From Acidobacteriaceae bacterium (GTDB lineage Bacteria; Acidobacteriota; Terriglobia; Terriglobales; Acidobacteriaceae), in the NCBI GenBank assembly GCA_030040425.1, contig JASHTS010000112.1:55449-119448 (forward strand): a DNA stretch of 64,000 nucleotides. The letters are read 5' to 3'. The position numbers and the translations under genes are program-made. Shown here in pieces: positions 8,144-18,700 of the stretch (position 1 is its first letter; every line of letters begins with the position of its first letter). The notes below the pieces were generated by a model. That model worked only from the letters and a program-made list of their open reading frames with translations. It searched no databases and had not been told where the DNA came from.

Positions 8144-11098
8144 TTACCTGAGGTTGACTTGAAGGGCGCTGCCACTGTATTGCACTGTCGTGCCCGGCGT
8201 TGCCGCGAATGAAAATGCGGCCGGATGCGCCCTCGACACCAGAATGACTTTGAACGTCCGCCGGCGGAGCATGCCGTCAAATGCTCCCGTGCGCTCGCCA
8301 ATAGTAAGCACGCCGTTCTTATCGTTCCACTCGATCGGGATCTCGGTAAAGGCTCCCTTCTCGTAATCGAAGGTCGTGCCTTGATCTTCGTAGAGAGTGA
8401 AGCGGCCATCGGCGCCTGCATACACGAAGAGCGTGGTCGGGTCACATGGTTTCTCGGCCACATATTGCATCGCAGGCGCGTAGGGGATAATCGATCCGGC
8501 GCGGACAAAGATCGGAATCCGGTCGTAAGGCGCACCAGCTTCGATTCGTCCCGATGCGGCAGGCTCCCCCGTCCAGTAGTTGTACCAGCGCGCTGAGGGC
8601 GGCAGGTAAACCGGCCGCGTACGCGCGCGGTATTGCGTCACGGGCGCCACCAGCAACGCGGGCCCGAACATGTATTCGTCGGTCAGGCTGCGGGCGGCGC
8701 GATCTGCGCGGAAGTCCATCACCAGTGGACGCATCATGGTGTATGCGTTCTGCGTCGTCCAGCCAGCCATCGAATAGATGTAAGGGAACAGCGCGTAGCG
8801 CAGCTTGTCGAATTTCAGTTCCGCAAGGTAAGCCGGGGAACCGTCGCCGAGCATCCACATCTCCCGCGCGCGAAGCTCGCCATGCACGCGCAAAATGGGC
8901 GTAAAGGCGGCATACTCGAACCAGCGTGCATTCAGCTCCCGCCACTCGTCTTCGTGCGCCGCGGTCATGGGCTCGCGGGAAAACTTGAGCGGCATGGTAT
9001 AACCGCCCGTATCCATAGTCCAGTAGGGAAGGCCGGAGATGCTCGCGCCCAATCCCGCCGGTATCTGCTTGGCCATCGCGGTCCACGTCGAAGAAATGTC
9101 TCCCGACCAGATCACTGTGGAATAACGTTGTTCGCCGGCAAAACCGGATCGGGAAAGAATGAAGACCCGTTGATGGGGCGCTGCTTCCCTCTGCCCGGTA
9201 TACACCCCGCGGCTGTTCTCGAGCGCGTATCCATTCAGCATGCGGCCTCCCGATCCCAGATAGGTCGGGTTCATGTGGGCGATTTGTCCCTCGAGCGTTG
9301 GCGGCGAAGGCAGCAGATCGGGCTCAGTCGCATCCATCCACCAGGCATCCACGCCTTTTTGAAACAACTGGAAGTTGATCTGCGTCCAGAACAGCTTCCG
9401 CGCCCCGGGGTCGAACGCGTCATAAAACGTGTAAGGCTGATGGGTCCAATCCAGCAGCTTCTCTTTCAGGTTCGGTTGGTAGAGATAGCCTTTTGCCTCC
9501 ATCGCCCGCGCATTGTCCGTGTTGGGATTGAATTTGCCCCAGACGGAAATCATCAGGTGTGCATGCAGCGCATGGATCGCTTCGATCCATCCCTGCGGAT
9601 CGGGGAAGCGCGCACTGTCGAAGGTGTGCGAGCCCCAGGCATCGGGGCGCCAGTACTGCCAATCCTGCACGATATTGTCGAAGGGAATTCCTCGTTGCCG
9701 AAATTGCCTCACCACGTCCAATGACTGCCCGGCCGTCTCATAGCGCTGCCGCGATTGCCAAAGTCCGAACGCCCAGCTCGGCAACATCGTGGCTGTGCCC
9801 GTGAGCTGGCGATATGCGGAGATGACCCGGTCGATCGAAGGGCCGTAGACGAAGTAATAATCCACTCCATCGCCAACCTGCGACCACAGGGATGTGTTGT
9901 GGTCCGCATCGGGCGTCTTCCACAACAATTGAAGTGTGTTTTGTTGTTCCGGATCGTTTTCGACGCACAGTGAGTACCGGTGTCCGGCCTCGAGATGGAC
10001 GCGCACCTGGTCGTCGGAAGGCAACCATGCTTGTCTCCAGTGCGACATCACCAGTTTTCCCTCGAGCCACACGTGGACGCCGCCATTTGAGTAGGCGCGG
10101 AGCTGGTAGTCGCCCGTGACCGGCGCCAGGATAGAGCCGCTCCACCTTTGTTTGCGAATTGGCGGTGGATCGCCGCTTGCATCAGCGGACTGGCCGCCGC
10201 TCTGTTGGGGTTCGATCCCGATCTCGGCGGTTTGCCGTGGCGCTTCGCTGCCATCGAGAGCGGTCAGAGTCAGGCCACCGGGCCTTCCTTCGGCTGAATA
10301 GAGATTGGCGGCGGGGATGGGTATGAATGGGCGTAAATCTCCGAAGCGCGTAAACGAAGTATTGTCCCAAAGAATGCCGTACCCTTTCGACGAGACAAGA
10401 AACGGAACGACAACGTTGGTATTGTGCTGCCACAAGTCGAGATCGCAACCCTTGATGTCGACAACACCCAGTTGCATCTGGCCCAACCCGTAGAGTGATT
10501 CGTTCTCCCGGGCCTTCCACTCCTGGCGGATGTGGTAGGTTGCCTCCCCCATCACCGTCGCGGGTTCCAGCATCCGGCTGCCCGATACCTCCGAGAGCAA
10601 GTCGATTCCGCTTGCATCAGCAAACGACACCGCGCCCGATTTGCGGTCCACCACAATCTTCAACCTCGTCGTGGCGAGCACGATTTGCGTTTCGGATTCG
10701 GTGATCTGGATGCGCACCTCACCCGGCGCAAGGGGAACCCTGTCGATTGAAACGCGGCTGAAGAAATCGGGCTGCTTCGAAAAAGCGACGCGCACGATGG
10801 AGTCTGTCAGCACTTGCACGCGCAGCTCACCGGAAGGCAATTGCAGGCTGATTCCGTCGGCTTCGCGGTGAAGCGTGCCTGCGCCGGCATTTTGGGCGAA
10901 GGAGGAAAGGCAAAAGAGGAGCGCAAGAAACGCACAAAACGGAATCCGCACCATTGCAGGAAACCACGGGCGTCTCCGGTCTTCGTTCTTCGCGGACGGC
11001 GCCGATCGTACGGCTACGGCAGAGCATGAACAAGCACACACACGCCGCGTCTGACCGCACCGATCCATCCCATCGCTTCGATAGTTGCCGTCCTTCAT
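8144..11098 (-). CDS. GH31 family alpha-xylosidase/alpha-glucosidase with PA14-like insert
   Basis: GVDAWWMDATEPDLL (GH31 nucleophile region), WSGDISSTW, ENESLYGLGQMQ; internal PA14-like segment WSGSILAPVTGDYQLRAYSNGGVHVWLEGKLVMSHW. Confidence 0.88.
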   Translation of the reverse strand: MKDGNYRSDGMDRCGQTRRVCACSCSAVAVRSAPSAKNEDRRRPWFPAMVRIPFCAFLALLFCLSSFAQNAGAGTLHREADGISLQLPSGELRVQVLTDSIVRVAFSKQPDFFSRVSIDRVPLAPGEVRIQITESETQIVLATTRLKIVVDRKSGAVSFADASGIDLLSEVSGSRMLEPATVMGEATYHIRQEWKARENESLYGLGQMQLGVVDIKGCDLDLWQHNTNVVVPFLVSSKGYGILWDNTSFTRFGDLRPFIPIPAANLYSAEGRPGGLTLTALDGSEAPRQTAEIGIEPQQSGGQSADASGDPPPIRKQRWSGSILAPVTGDYQLRAYSNGGVHVWLEGKLVMSHWRQAWLPSDDQVRVHLEAGHRYSLCVENDPEQQNTLQLLWKTPDADHNTSLWSQVGDGVDYYFVYGPSIDRVISAYRQLTGTATMLPSWAFGLWQSRQRYETAGQSLDVVRQFRQRGIPFDNIVQDWQYWRPDAWGSHTFDSARFPDPQGWIEAIHALHAHLMISVWGKFNPNTDNARAMEAKGYLYQPNLKEKLLDWTHQPYTFYDAFDPGARKLFWTQINFQLFQKGVDAWWMDATEPDLLPSPPTLEGQIAHMNPTYLGSGGRMLNGYALENSRGVYTGQREAAPHQRVFILSRSGFAGEQRYSTVIWSGDISSTWTAMAKQIPAGLGASISGLPYWTMDTGGYTMPLKFSREPMTAAHEDEWRELNARWFEYAAFTPILRVHGELRAREMWMLGDGSPAYLAELKFDKLRYALFPYIYSMAGWTTQNAYTMMRPLVMDFRADRAARSLTDEYMFGPALLVAPVTQYRARTRPVYLPPSARWYNYWTGEPAASGRIEAGAPYDRIPIFVRAGSIIPYAPAMQYVAEKPCDPTTLFVYAGADGRFTLYEDQGTTFDYEKGAFTEIPIEWNDKNGVLTIGERTGAFDGMLRRRTFKVILVSRAHPAAFSFAATPGTTVQYSGSALQVNLR

Positions 11099-11327
11099 CC
11101 GCGTTCTGCGACACCCTACCTGCAGCGGCCCACGATGGAAAAGGTTAATGTTGTACCACTTCGTACGGGCTTGTTACGCAAGGCATGTACAGCGCTGATC
11201 TCACTCGTATCGCTAGATGTGGCCGGTGCGCCCGCCGCGCCCGCGGGCGGTCTTCCAGCCGATCCCCAATGCTTCGATCCGCGCGAGGCGCTGAGCGCCT
11301 GCCGCCAAGCCCGCCGATCTTGCCCTT

Positions 11328-13052
11328 TTGAAGGACAGGTTCTATGCATGTATTCGATTGATTAGACTGGAGATGGTGTTCGGTGTATCCCGCGCCTGGA
11401 ACGCCGTTGCGAAGGCTTTCCATGTGGCAGTATCATCTTCAGGCATCAGCCCAAGCAGGAGTTCCAACGTGCAGGCGCATCTCGAGCAGGTTTCCATTGA
11501 AGCCGAACGTTCCGAGCTGGAATCGGCAGTCGAAGCACTAAGCCGTTCTCCTCGTCTGGCCAATCTCCTGCGTTACATAGGCGAAGCGTACTTCAGCGGC
11601 CAAAGCGACCGGCTCACCGAATACAACATCGCCACCGAGGTATTTGGCCGTTCCAAGACGGTCTTCGATCCGGGCGAAGATGCCATTGCGCGAGTCGAGG
11701 CGCACCGGCTGCGCAAGAGACTGAAGGAATTTTACGAAGGACCTGGCCGGGACCATCCAATTCAGCTTTCGCTTCCTTCGGGAAGCTACGTGCCCGTCTT
11801 TTCGCAAAAGATTGCGGAGACTCCGCCTGTTCCGGCCGTTCAGATAGCGGAAAACGGCGGAAGAGGCGCCAAGCCGACGCAGTCTTCCACACCGCCGATT
11901 CAGATCCATCCCCCGGTGAATGCCGGAGCTCCAGGCGGCAATCCTCCCCGCTCTCGCGCCGGAAAATTCGCGCTGGCGTCCGTTGCAGCCCTATGTATTG
12001 GAATCGCCGGCTTCTATGCGCGCTCCGTCTTCCGCCCGGCTGCGTCTGCTCCCGCGCTCCCGGTGCACGGCGAACCCCCGCGCGCTGTCTCATCTTTGCC
12101 GGCTTCGATTGCGCCCGCGGCGGTGCCGCTGCGCATCCTGGCAGGTTTTGGCGGGGAACCCCAGATGGACAGCGCTGGGGCCATCTGGCAGCCCGATCGT
12201 TATGGTCGAGGCGGAGGCTCGTGGAGCAGCTCCAATACTGCGATCGCCCGAACCAGCAATCAGCTCCTTTTTCAGCAATGGCGCACCGGGGACTTCACCT
12301 ATGACATTCCTCTCCGCCCGGGCGTGTATGAGCTCCACCTTTATTTTTTCACCACTGAGCCTTCGAACGAAGACCTCTCCACCTTTACCGTCAAGATCAA
12401 CGGGGAAAACGCTCTCACTGGTTTCGATATCAACTCCGATGCCATGGGAGAAAACATTGCGGACGAACGTGTCTTCCGCGACATCTCCCCGGCTTCCGAT
12501 GGATTCTTGCATCTCTCCTTCGCCAGCGAGCGCGGCGCCCCGCGCCTCAACGCGATCGAGGTCTTGCAGGGAACGCCGCACGCCTTGCTGCCCATACGCC
12601 TGATCATGCGCCGTACTCCCTTCACTGACAGCGACGGCCGGCTGTGGCATCCCGACGACTACTTTCTCAACGGCCGAATCTCCGAGAGACCGCTTCAAAC
12701 CTCCGGAGCCTCCGATCCCAACCTCTTTACGACCGAGCGGTACGGGCATTTCAACTATGCCATTCCCGTCGATCCCCGGGATCGCTATACACTCGTGCTC
12801 CATTTCGCCGAGTTCTATTTCGGATCCCGGGCTGCCGGAGGCGCGGGCAGCCGCGTATTTCGCGTGATGTGCAATGGCGAAACGCTTCTGGATAACTTCG
12901 ATATCTATAAGGAGGCCGGCAGTCTGCACGCGATCGCAAAGACCTTCTATCATTTGAAGCCCTCGGCCCAGGGAAAACTGAATATTACGTTTGAACCGAT
13001 TAACAACAACGCCACTGTCTCCGGCATCGAGGTTCTCGACGAATCTCATTAA
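11328..13052 (+). CDS. Membrane protein: N-terminal putative regulatory domain, single TM helix, two malectin-like domains
   Basis: N-term SPRLANLLRYIGEAYFSGQSDRLTEYNIATEVFGRSKTVFDPGEDAIARVEAHRLRKRLKEFYEG; TM GKFALASVAALCIGIAGFYA; two malectin-like repeats (YELHLYFFTTEPSNEDLSTFTVKINGENALTGFDI and YTLVLHFAEFYFGS...RVFRVMCNGETLLDNFDI). Start may be downstream of 11328. Confidence 0.8.
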   Translation: MKDRFYACIRLIRLEMVFGVSRAWNAVAKAFHVAVSSSGISPSRSSNVQAHLEQVSIEAERSELESAVEALSRSPRLANLLRYIGEAYFSGQSDRLTEYNIATEVFGRSKTVFDPGEDAIARVEAHRLRKRLKEFYEGPGRDHPIQLSLPSGSYVPVFSQKIAETPPVPAVQIAENGGRGAKPTQSSTPPIQIHPPVNAGAPGGNPPRSRAGKFALASVAALCIGIAGFYARSVFRPAASAPALPVHGEPPRAVSSLPASIAPAAVPLRILAGFGGEPQMDSAGAIWQPDRYGRGGGSWSSSNTAIARTSNQLLFQQWRTGDFTYDIPLRPGVYELHLYFFTTEPSNEDLSTFTVKINGENALTGFDINSDAMGENIADERVFRDISPASDGFLHLSFASERGAPRLNAIEVLQGTPHALLPIRLIMRRTPFTDSDGRLWHPDDYFLNGRISERPLQTSGASDPNLFTTERYGHFNYAIPVDPRDRYTLVLHFAEFYFGSRAAGGAGSRVFRVMCNGETLLDNFDIYKEAGSLHAIAKTFYHLKPSAQGKLNITFEPINNNATVSGIEVLDESH

Positions 13053-13368
13053 TGGCCTGCGGTCCACCCTTCTCCGGTGCCGAGAGACGCGTAATCTTGC
13101 ACCATCCGGATTTGCCGGACACTCCGCACAGGTGTAGTACACCTGACCCATTGCGCATCGTTCCCACTCCCCGGTTACAGTTACTGTGCCCCCAGCACCA
13201 GCTCGAACTGCGAGTTCCAGGATGAGGCTGACGGACAAGGGATGAGGGCTTGCTCTGGATTGGAACGGGCGAGCGCTTTCTGCGCTTGTCCCATGGCGGT
13301 TTGACTCGCTCGGCGCAAGTGAGAGAGGTCCCCGGCGTCAAATCTCAATTCTTCAGGAGGCACGTACG

Positions 13369-16300
13369 ATGGCGAACAAGGTCGGGAGCTTTATGCCTTC
13401 CTCGGAACGGCACAGCGGCATTCTGCGGCATTTGACGCCTCATTCGCTTTGGACCGCTGGATCGAAGTGCCGCAACGGCTTGAGTCTTTTCTTCCTGCTC
13501 TTGGTCGCGATCCCTTGCTCTGCCCAGTACAGCGGCAATGTGCAGGGAATCGTGACGGACCCGACACAGGCTGCCATTGCCAACGCGACCATCCATCTGC
13601 GCAGCGTGGAGACGGGCATCGTCCTGAGCACCACCAGCGACAATGCGGGCTTTTATCGCTTCAGCAGTCTCGCTCCGGGGAACTATGTTGTTTCGGCAAC
13701 GGCGCCCAATTTCAGGGAAGAAGAATCGCAATTCACGCTGAGCACTGCCGAGACCAAAGGCATCAATCTCACCATGCATTTGGCGTCAACCCAGGAGAAC
13801 GTCGTCGTCCAGGTAACGCCGCCGACGATCAACACCGACGACAGCCGCCTGGAAACAACCCTCGAAGCGCAGACCGTCCGCGACCTGCCCGAAGCCAATC
13901 GCAATCTGTGGGACACGCTGGCCGCAGCGCCGGGCGTCTCGGGAACGGGCACGCGCGCCCAGGGAGAATCACCGGGAGGGTTTGCGGATAACTTTGGAAC
14001 GCAGACCCCGGCGATCAGCGCCAACGGACGCAGCTATATCGGCAACGTGGTGATGGTTGACGGAATGAATGTGACGAGCCCGATTCAGAACGGAAATCTC
14101 ATTCTGTCCCCGATCCCGGAAGCGGTGCAGGAAGTAACCATGCAGACGAATTCCTGGGATGGAGACGTGAATCTCGGCAGCTCCATTCTCGTGCAGGTGA
14201 CGACAAAATCGGGCACCAACCAGTTTCACGGCGCGGGCAGCCTTTTTTATACGGACCAGAAACTCGAAGCCAACACCGAGTTCTCGAACGCAACTGCGGA
14301 TCTTCCCTTTGGGCGCAAGGATCTGGTCGGCGCTCTGGGCGGACCCATTTGGAAAAACAAGACCTTCTTCTTCGCCGACTTCGAGAAACTGTGGGCGACG
14401 ACTTCTGCCACGGCCAGCTCCGGTGCGCAGACATTTGAGGATCCGGCATTTGTTACATGGGCCAAAACCGCGTACCCCAGCACGGTCGGAACCGAGGTTC
14501 TCACCGGCTGGCCGGCAAAGTTTATGATTCCTAACGGCACCGTGGAAACTGCTTTGACCGCTTTCGGCGCAAGCAATTGCAGCGGGACCGGCGGCACGGG
14601 CGCGAGCACGGACATTCCTTGCAGCACCAATGCGATTGACACAGGAAATTTCGCGGCCAGCCCCTACTACAACGCCCTGCAGTACAACTTCCGCGTCGAT
14701 CAGTATTTCACTCCCAACGACCGCCTCTATCTGAGCTATTACAACGACAGCTTCACTCAGCAGCAGCTTTCTCCCAGAGAAGGTTTGCAGGCTGAGGACA
14801 TCATGGCGAACCGGTATGGGCAGATCGACTACACCCATACCTTCAACGCGAAGTTCCTGTGGGAGTCAGCCTTCGCCTTCGCCAGCGTGGGCGGCGCCAA
14901 TGGGCAGGATGCCGATTTGAAGGTACCGGCCATCACGGTTTCCGATATCTCCGAAGGTTTCCAGGTTGGCGGCGGATTTGGGCCGGGTGAGTACCGCGGT
15001 CCCATGTACAACTGGCGTTCCGTGTTAAGCCTGGTCCACGGCAGGCATGTATTGAAGTTTGGCTACGATGGGGCCAGAGGCATTGAACACGGCGACTTTA
15101 CTCCTGACTACGTGCGGCCCAGCTTCACCTTCGGCAACCTTCTGACCCTGGTGCAGGACACACCGGTGTCAGAATCGGCAACCTACAACCCGCTCACCGG
15201 ACAGCCGGCCAAAGTCGCTTTTGGCGGACAGGAGAATCCGTTTGGGTTTTACGTTCAGGACGACTGGAAAGCGCGGCCGAGTCTTGCCTTGACGATCTCC
15301 CTGCGCTGGGACGATTTTACGAATCACATTCCCTGGGGAAACAGCGGCTTCCAATTCAGCGCGCTGATGCTCGGGACCGCGGGTACATTCTCGGAACAGA
15401 TTGCCAACGCCGCGGTCGGTACCGTTCCCCAGGTATTTGCCAAGGACATGTCGAATGTCTTTAGCCCTCGCATTGGGTTCTCATGGGATCCCAGCGGCCG
15501 CGGGACCTGGGTGGTGCGCGGCGGAGTGGGCGTTTACCACGATTGGATTGCGATGGGCCAGACGGTCGACCAGACCCGTCTGAATCCCCCGGGCGTTATC
15601 GGCGCCACTTTTTACGAAGGCGGCACGGGAATCCAGCCGATCTTCGGGCTTGCGCCCTCGGGGACCTATCCTTTCAACTTTACCTTGCCAACCATCCCCG
15701 CAACCGGGTTGAACGCGGCCGGGGGCTTGCCTGGAGTGCAGGCGAGCGTGGATTCTCTTGACCGGAACATGGTGCCGCCACTCTCCGTAAACTACGTCAT
15801 CGGCGTCGAGCATGAATTGGCATTCAAACTGGTTGCCGGCGCGAGCTACTCCGGCTCCAAGGGCTACGACCAATTGACGGGCACCGATGAAAACCGCTAT
15901 GACGGGGGCGCGGTGGTCAGCGGAACAAGCGAAACCGTCAACCGCCTGAATCCCAATTTCGGCGCCATCACTTACGTGACCAATGCGCGCTACGCCAACT
16001 ACAACGCGATGATTCTCACCCTGCGCGGCAGGCAGGGAGCCAGGGGCAGTTTCCAAGCCTCTTACACCCTTGCCCAGGCCAAGGATTATCCCGAAGAGGG
16101 CACGCGGTTTGACCAGGATACCGGCAATATCCCCGAACCCGGCGCCTATTTCAGTTATTACGGGCTGGCAAACTATGATGTGCGCCAGCGTCTCTCGGCT
16201 TCCGGCGGTTATACCCTTCCGGGCATGAACAGCAATGCGATGGGAAGAGTCGTGACTTCCGGCTGGGAACTGACAAGCATCCTGGCTGCGCAGACGGGTT

Positions 16301-16740
16301 CGCCCTTCTGGGTTTTTAACACCAACCCGCCAACCGTTCCTGTCAACCCCGGCGACTATAACCTCGACGGCACCGACTGGGATGTGCCCAACAAGCCTAC
16401 TCAGAACTTCACCGGCGGCCATAGCCGTGCATCGTTCGAAAAAGGATTGTTCACGCAATCCGATTTTCCGGTCCCGGCTGCGGGCACGGAAGGCAATGAG
16501 CCGCGCAATATGTTCACTGGTCCGGGTATGGTCGAGGTGGATGCCAGTTTGCTCAAAAACACGCAGCTACCCCACCTGGGCGAGCAGGGCAACCTGCAAC
16601 TGCGATTTGACTTCATTAATCTGTTCAATCGCGTGAACCTCGGCCCGGTGGATGGGGATATGGCCGACGGAACTTTCGGACATTCCACCACCGCGCTGCC
16701 GGCGAGAGCTTTGCAAATGGGTGCGCGGTTCGCGTTCTGA
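13369..16740 (+). CDS. TonB-dependent receptor, Oar-like, with carboxypeptidase regulatory-like domain
   Basis: AGGAGG upstream of ATG; YSGNVQGIVTDPTQAAIANATIHLRSVETG; TonB receptor-like barrel ending RALQMGARFAF. Confidence 0.9.
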   Translation: MANKVGSFMPSSERHSGILRHLTPHSLWTAGSKCRNGLSLFFLLLVAIPCSAQYSGNVQGIVTDPTQAAIANATIHLRSVETGIVLSTTSDNAGFYRFSSLAPGNYVVSATAPNFREEESQFTLSTAETKGINLTMHLASTQENVVVQVTPPTINTDDSRLETTLEAQTVRDLPEANRNLWDTLAAAPGVSGTGTRAQGESPGGFADNFGTQTPAISANGRSYIGNVVMVDGMNVTSPIQNGNLILSPIPEAVQEVTMQTNSWDGDVNLGSSILVQVTTKSGTNQFHGAGSLFYTDQKLEANTEFSNATADLPFGRKDLVGALGGPIWKNKTFFFADFEKLWATTSATASSGAQTFEDPAFVTWAKTAYPSTVGTEVLTGWPAKFMIPNGTVETALTAFGASNCSGTGGTGASTDIPCSTNAIDTGNFAASPYYNALQYNFRVDQYFTPNDRLYLSYYNDSFTQQQLSPREGLQAEDIMANRYGQIDYTHTFNAKFLWESAFAFASVGGANGQDADLKVPAITVSDISEGFQVGGGFGPGEYRGPMYNWRSVLSLVHGRHVLKFGYDGARGIEHGDFTPDYVRPSFTFGNLLTLVQDTPVSESATYNPLTGQPAKVAFGGQENPFGFYVQDDWKARPSLALTISLRWDDFTNHIPWGNSGFQFSALMLGTAGTFSEQIANAAVGTVPQVFAKDMSNVFSPRIGFSWDPSGRGTWVVRGGVGVYHDWIAMGQTVDQTRLNPPGVIGATFYEGGTGIQPIFGLAPSGTYPFNFTLPTIPATGLNAAGGLPGVQASVDSLDRNMVPPLSVNYVIGVEHELAFKLVAGASYSGSKGYDQLTGTDENRYDGGAVVSGTSETVNRLNPNFGAITYVTNARYANYNAMILTLRGRQGARGSFQASYTLAQAKDYPEEGTRFDQDTGNIPEPGAYFSYYGLANYDVRQRLSASGGYTLPGMNSNAMGRVVTSGWELTSILAAQTGSPFWVFNTNPPTVPVNPGDYNLDGTDWDVPNKPTQNFTGGHSRASFEKGLFTQSDFPVPAAGTEGNEPRNMFTGPGMVEVDASLLKNTQLPHLGEQGNLQLRFDFINLFNRVNLGPVDGDMADGTFGHSTTALPARALQMGARFAF

Positions 16741-16986
16741 GCTGCGCATGGTCTTGCCCGGCGGGCCGGATCCCATCCAGGCTCGCCGGGGCTCGCGGTT
16801 CCTGCCGGCTGTGCGCGAAGATTTGAAAAAATCTCCTGCATTCCGCGACTGTCCTCATCGCCCGATAGCCGGCACAATGGCCTTCGATGGAAGAAGGTTT
16901 GCCTATGAGGAGTCCGCGGCTCTTGCCGAATGCTTCCTTTTTCGAGCCGGTTCCGCTGGCGCGGAAAGCGAGAGATAATCATCTCC

Positions 16987-18486
16987 GTGCGATTTACTCT
17001 CCGGACTGGCGTGTTGGCTGCGCTCCTGGCATACGGTTTGCCGGCTGCGCAAACGGCCGATCCGCAGACCGTTGCACAGGAAATCGGGCCGGTCGCCGCC
17101 GCCCTGCAGGCCGGCCAATTCGATAAGGCGCTCGCGTATCTGCAGCCGGAGCTTGCGCGCAGTCCGAACGATGTGCAATTGCGGACCTTGCAGGGCATCG
17201 CGCTCTCCGGCAAGGGAAACAAGAAGGATGCTCTGACTGCCTTCCACCGCGCCCTGGAAATCTCTCCGGACTATTTGCCGGCTTTGGAAGGAGCCGCGCA
17301 AATTGAATATGAAGAAAACGGTAAAGACACTGCTGCGCTGCTCGAACACATCCTGGAACTGCGTCCCGGCGATGAAACCAGCCACGCCATGCTGGCGGTG
17401 ATCGCCTACCGGCGCGGCGACTGCGCCACGGCGGTTTCGCATTTCGAGCAGAGCGGCTCAGTCCTCGATTCCCAGCCCGGAGCCTTGCAGCAGTACGGCG
17501 CTTGCCTGATCACGCTCAAGGAGGACGAGAAAGCGATCGCGGTGTTTCAGCGCGCTCTGATTCACTCCCCCGCCGATGCGCATGCCCGTTGCCGGCTTGC
17601 CTCCGCCCAGATGATCGCCCAGCGTCCCCAAGACGCCATCGCGACCCTCGAGCCGCTGCTGCAGACAGGCACGGCAGATGCCGATGTTCTCGAGTTGGCG
17701 GCGGCAGCTTTGGAAGCGGATGAAAATACTCCTGAGGCGGTCCGCATTCTTCGCCAGGCAATTGTCTCCGATCCGCATGATGTCGATCTCTATGTTGACT
17801 TCGCCACTCTTTGTCTTGACCATCAGTCGTTTCAGGTGGGCGTGGATATGATGAGCGCCGGACTGGAGGTAGAACCAAAGGCGGCGCCGCTCTACGTGGC
17901 GCGCGGCATCCTCTATGTGCAGATGGCGCAGTACGACAAGGCAGAGGCGGATTTTGACAAGGCCGATCTGCTCGATCCCCGGCAGTCCTTCGGCTCGGCT
18001 GCGGAAGGGCTGGCTGCCTTGCAAGAGAACGACCCCGAGCGCGCCCTCATCTCGGTGCGCAAGAAGCTGGCCCAAAAACCCGACGATCCTTTCCTGCTGG
18101 ATTCCGAAGCGGAACTGCTGGCCCAGAGCGGCCCGCAGCCGGGCAGCGCCGAGTTTCGCATGGCCGTGAACTCCGCGGAAAAGGCTGTTGCGCTGCGTCC
18201 CTCTCTGGGCACGGCGCGCGACCTTCTGGCAAAACTCTACCTGCAATCGGGGCAGAACCAGGCAGCCATCGAACAGAGCCGCGAAGCTCTCAACATCGAC
18301 GCCAGCGATCAGACGGCGCTTTATCATCTGATCCAGGCGTTGCGCAAAAATGGACAGGATGCCGAGATCCCCGATTTGCTCAAGCGTCTGGCAGCGCTCC
18401 GCATGGAAGGTACGAAAGAGGAGAACCAGCGAAATCGTTACAAGCTGGTGGAAGAACAATCCCCGCCAAGCGGGCAACAACGTTGA
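16987..18486 (+). CDS. Secreted TPR-repeat protein
   Basis: ORF 16930..18486; GTG at 16987 gives a signal peptide (VRFTLRTGVLAALLAYGLPAAQTADPQ); multiple TPR-like repeats. Confidence 0.78.
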   Translation: MRFTLRTGVLAALLAYGLPAAQTADPQTVAQEIGPVAAALQAGQFDKALAYLQPELARSPNDVQLRTLQGIALSGKGNKKDALTAFHRALEISPDYLPALEGAAQIEYEENGKDTAALLEHILELRPGDETSHAMLAVIAYRRGDCATAVSHFEQSGSVLDSQPGALQQYGACLITLKEDEKAIAVFQRALIHSPADAHARCRLASAQMIAQRPQDAIATLEPLLQTGTADADVLELAAAALEADENTPEAVRILRQAIVSDPHDVDLYVDFATLCLDHQSFQVGVDMMSAGLEVEPKAAPLYVARGILYVQMAQYDKAEADFDKADLLDPRQSFGSAAEGLAALQENDPERALISVRKKLAQKPDDPFLLDSEAELLAQSGPQPGSAEFRMAVNSAEKAVALRPSLGTARDLLAKLYLQSGQNQAAIEQSREALNIDASDQTALYHLIQALRKNGQDAEIPDLLKRLAALRMEGTKEENQRNRYKLVEEQSPPSGQQR

Positions 18487-18670
18487 CGCGCTAAATTCCA
18501 ATTTCCCGGTTCGCGGATGATTTTCTTTCCGCCGGCATCGACCGACCGGTAAACACAGCCGCAGCTTTGGACGATTGTGGAATACAACGAAGCGGTGCAT
18601 CGCCGAATCTCGCCCGGTGCCAAGGTTTTTCGCTCGCGAAATGCATTCGCCTGCGATCTCGAATTTTCGG

Positions 18671-18700
18671 TTGACTCGTAGACATACACCTGACTATAGT
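18671..18700 (+). promoter_or_regulatory. Putative sigma70-type promoter (TTGACT-N18-TATAGT)
   Basis: TTGACT at 18671-18676 and TATAGT at 18695-18700, upstream of the 18961/20685 gene pair; implies a leader of about 250 nt. Confidence 0.45.
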
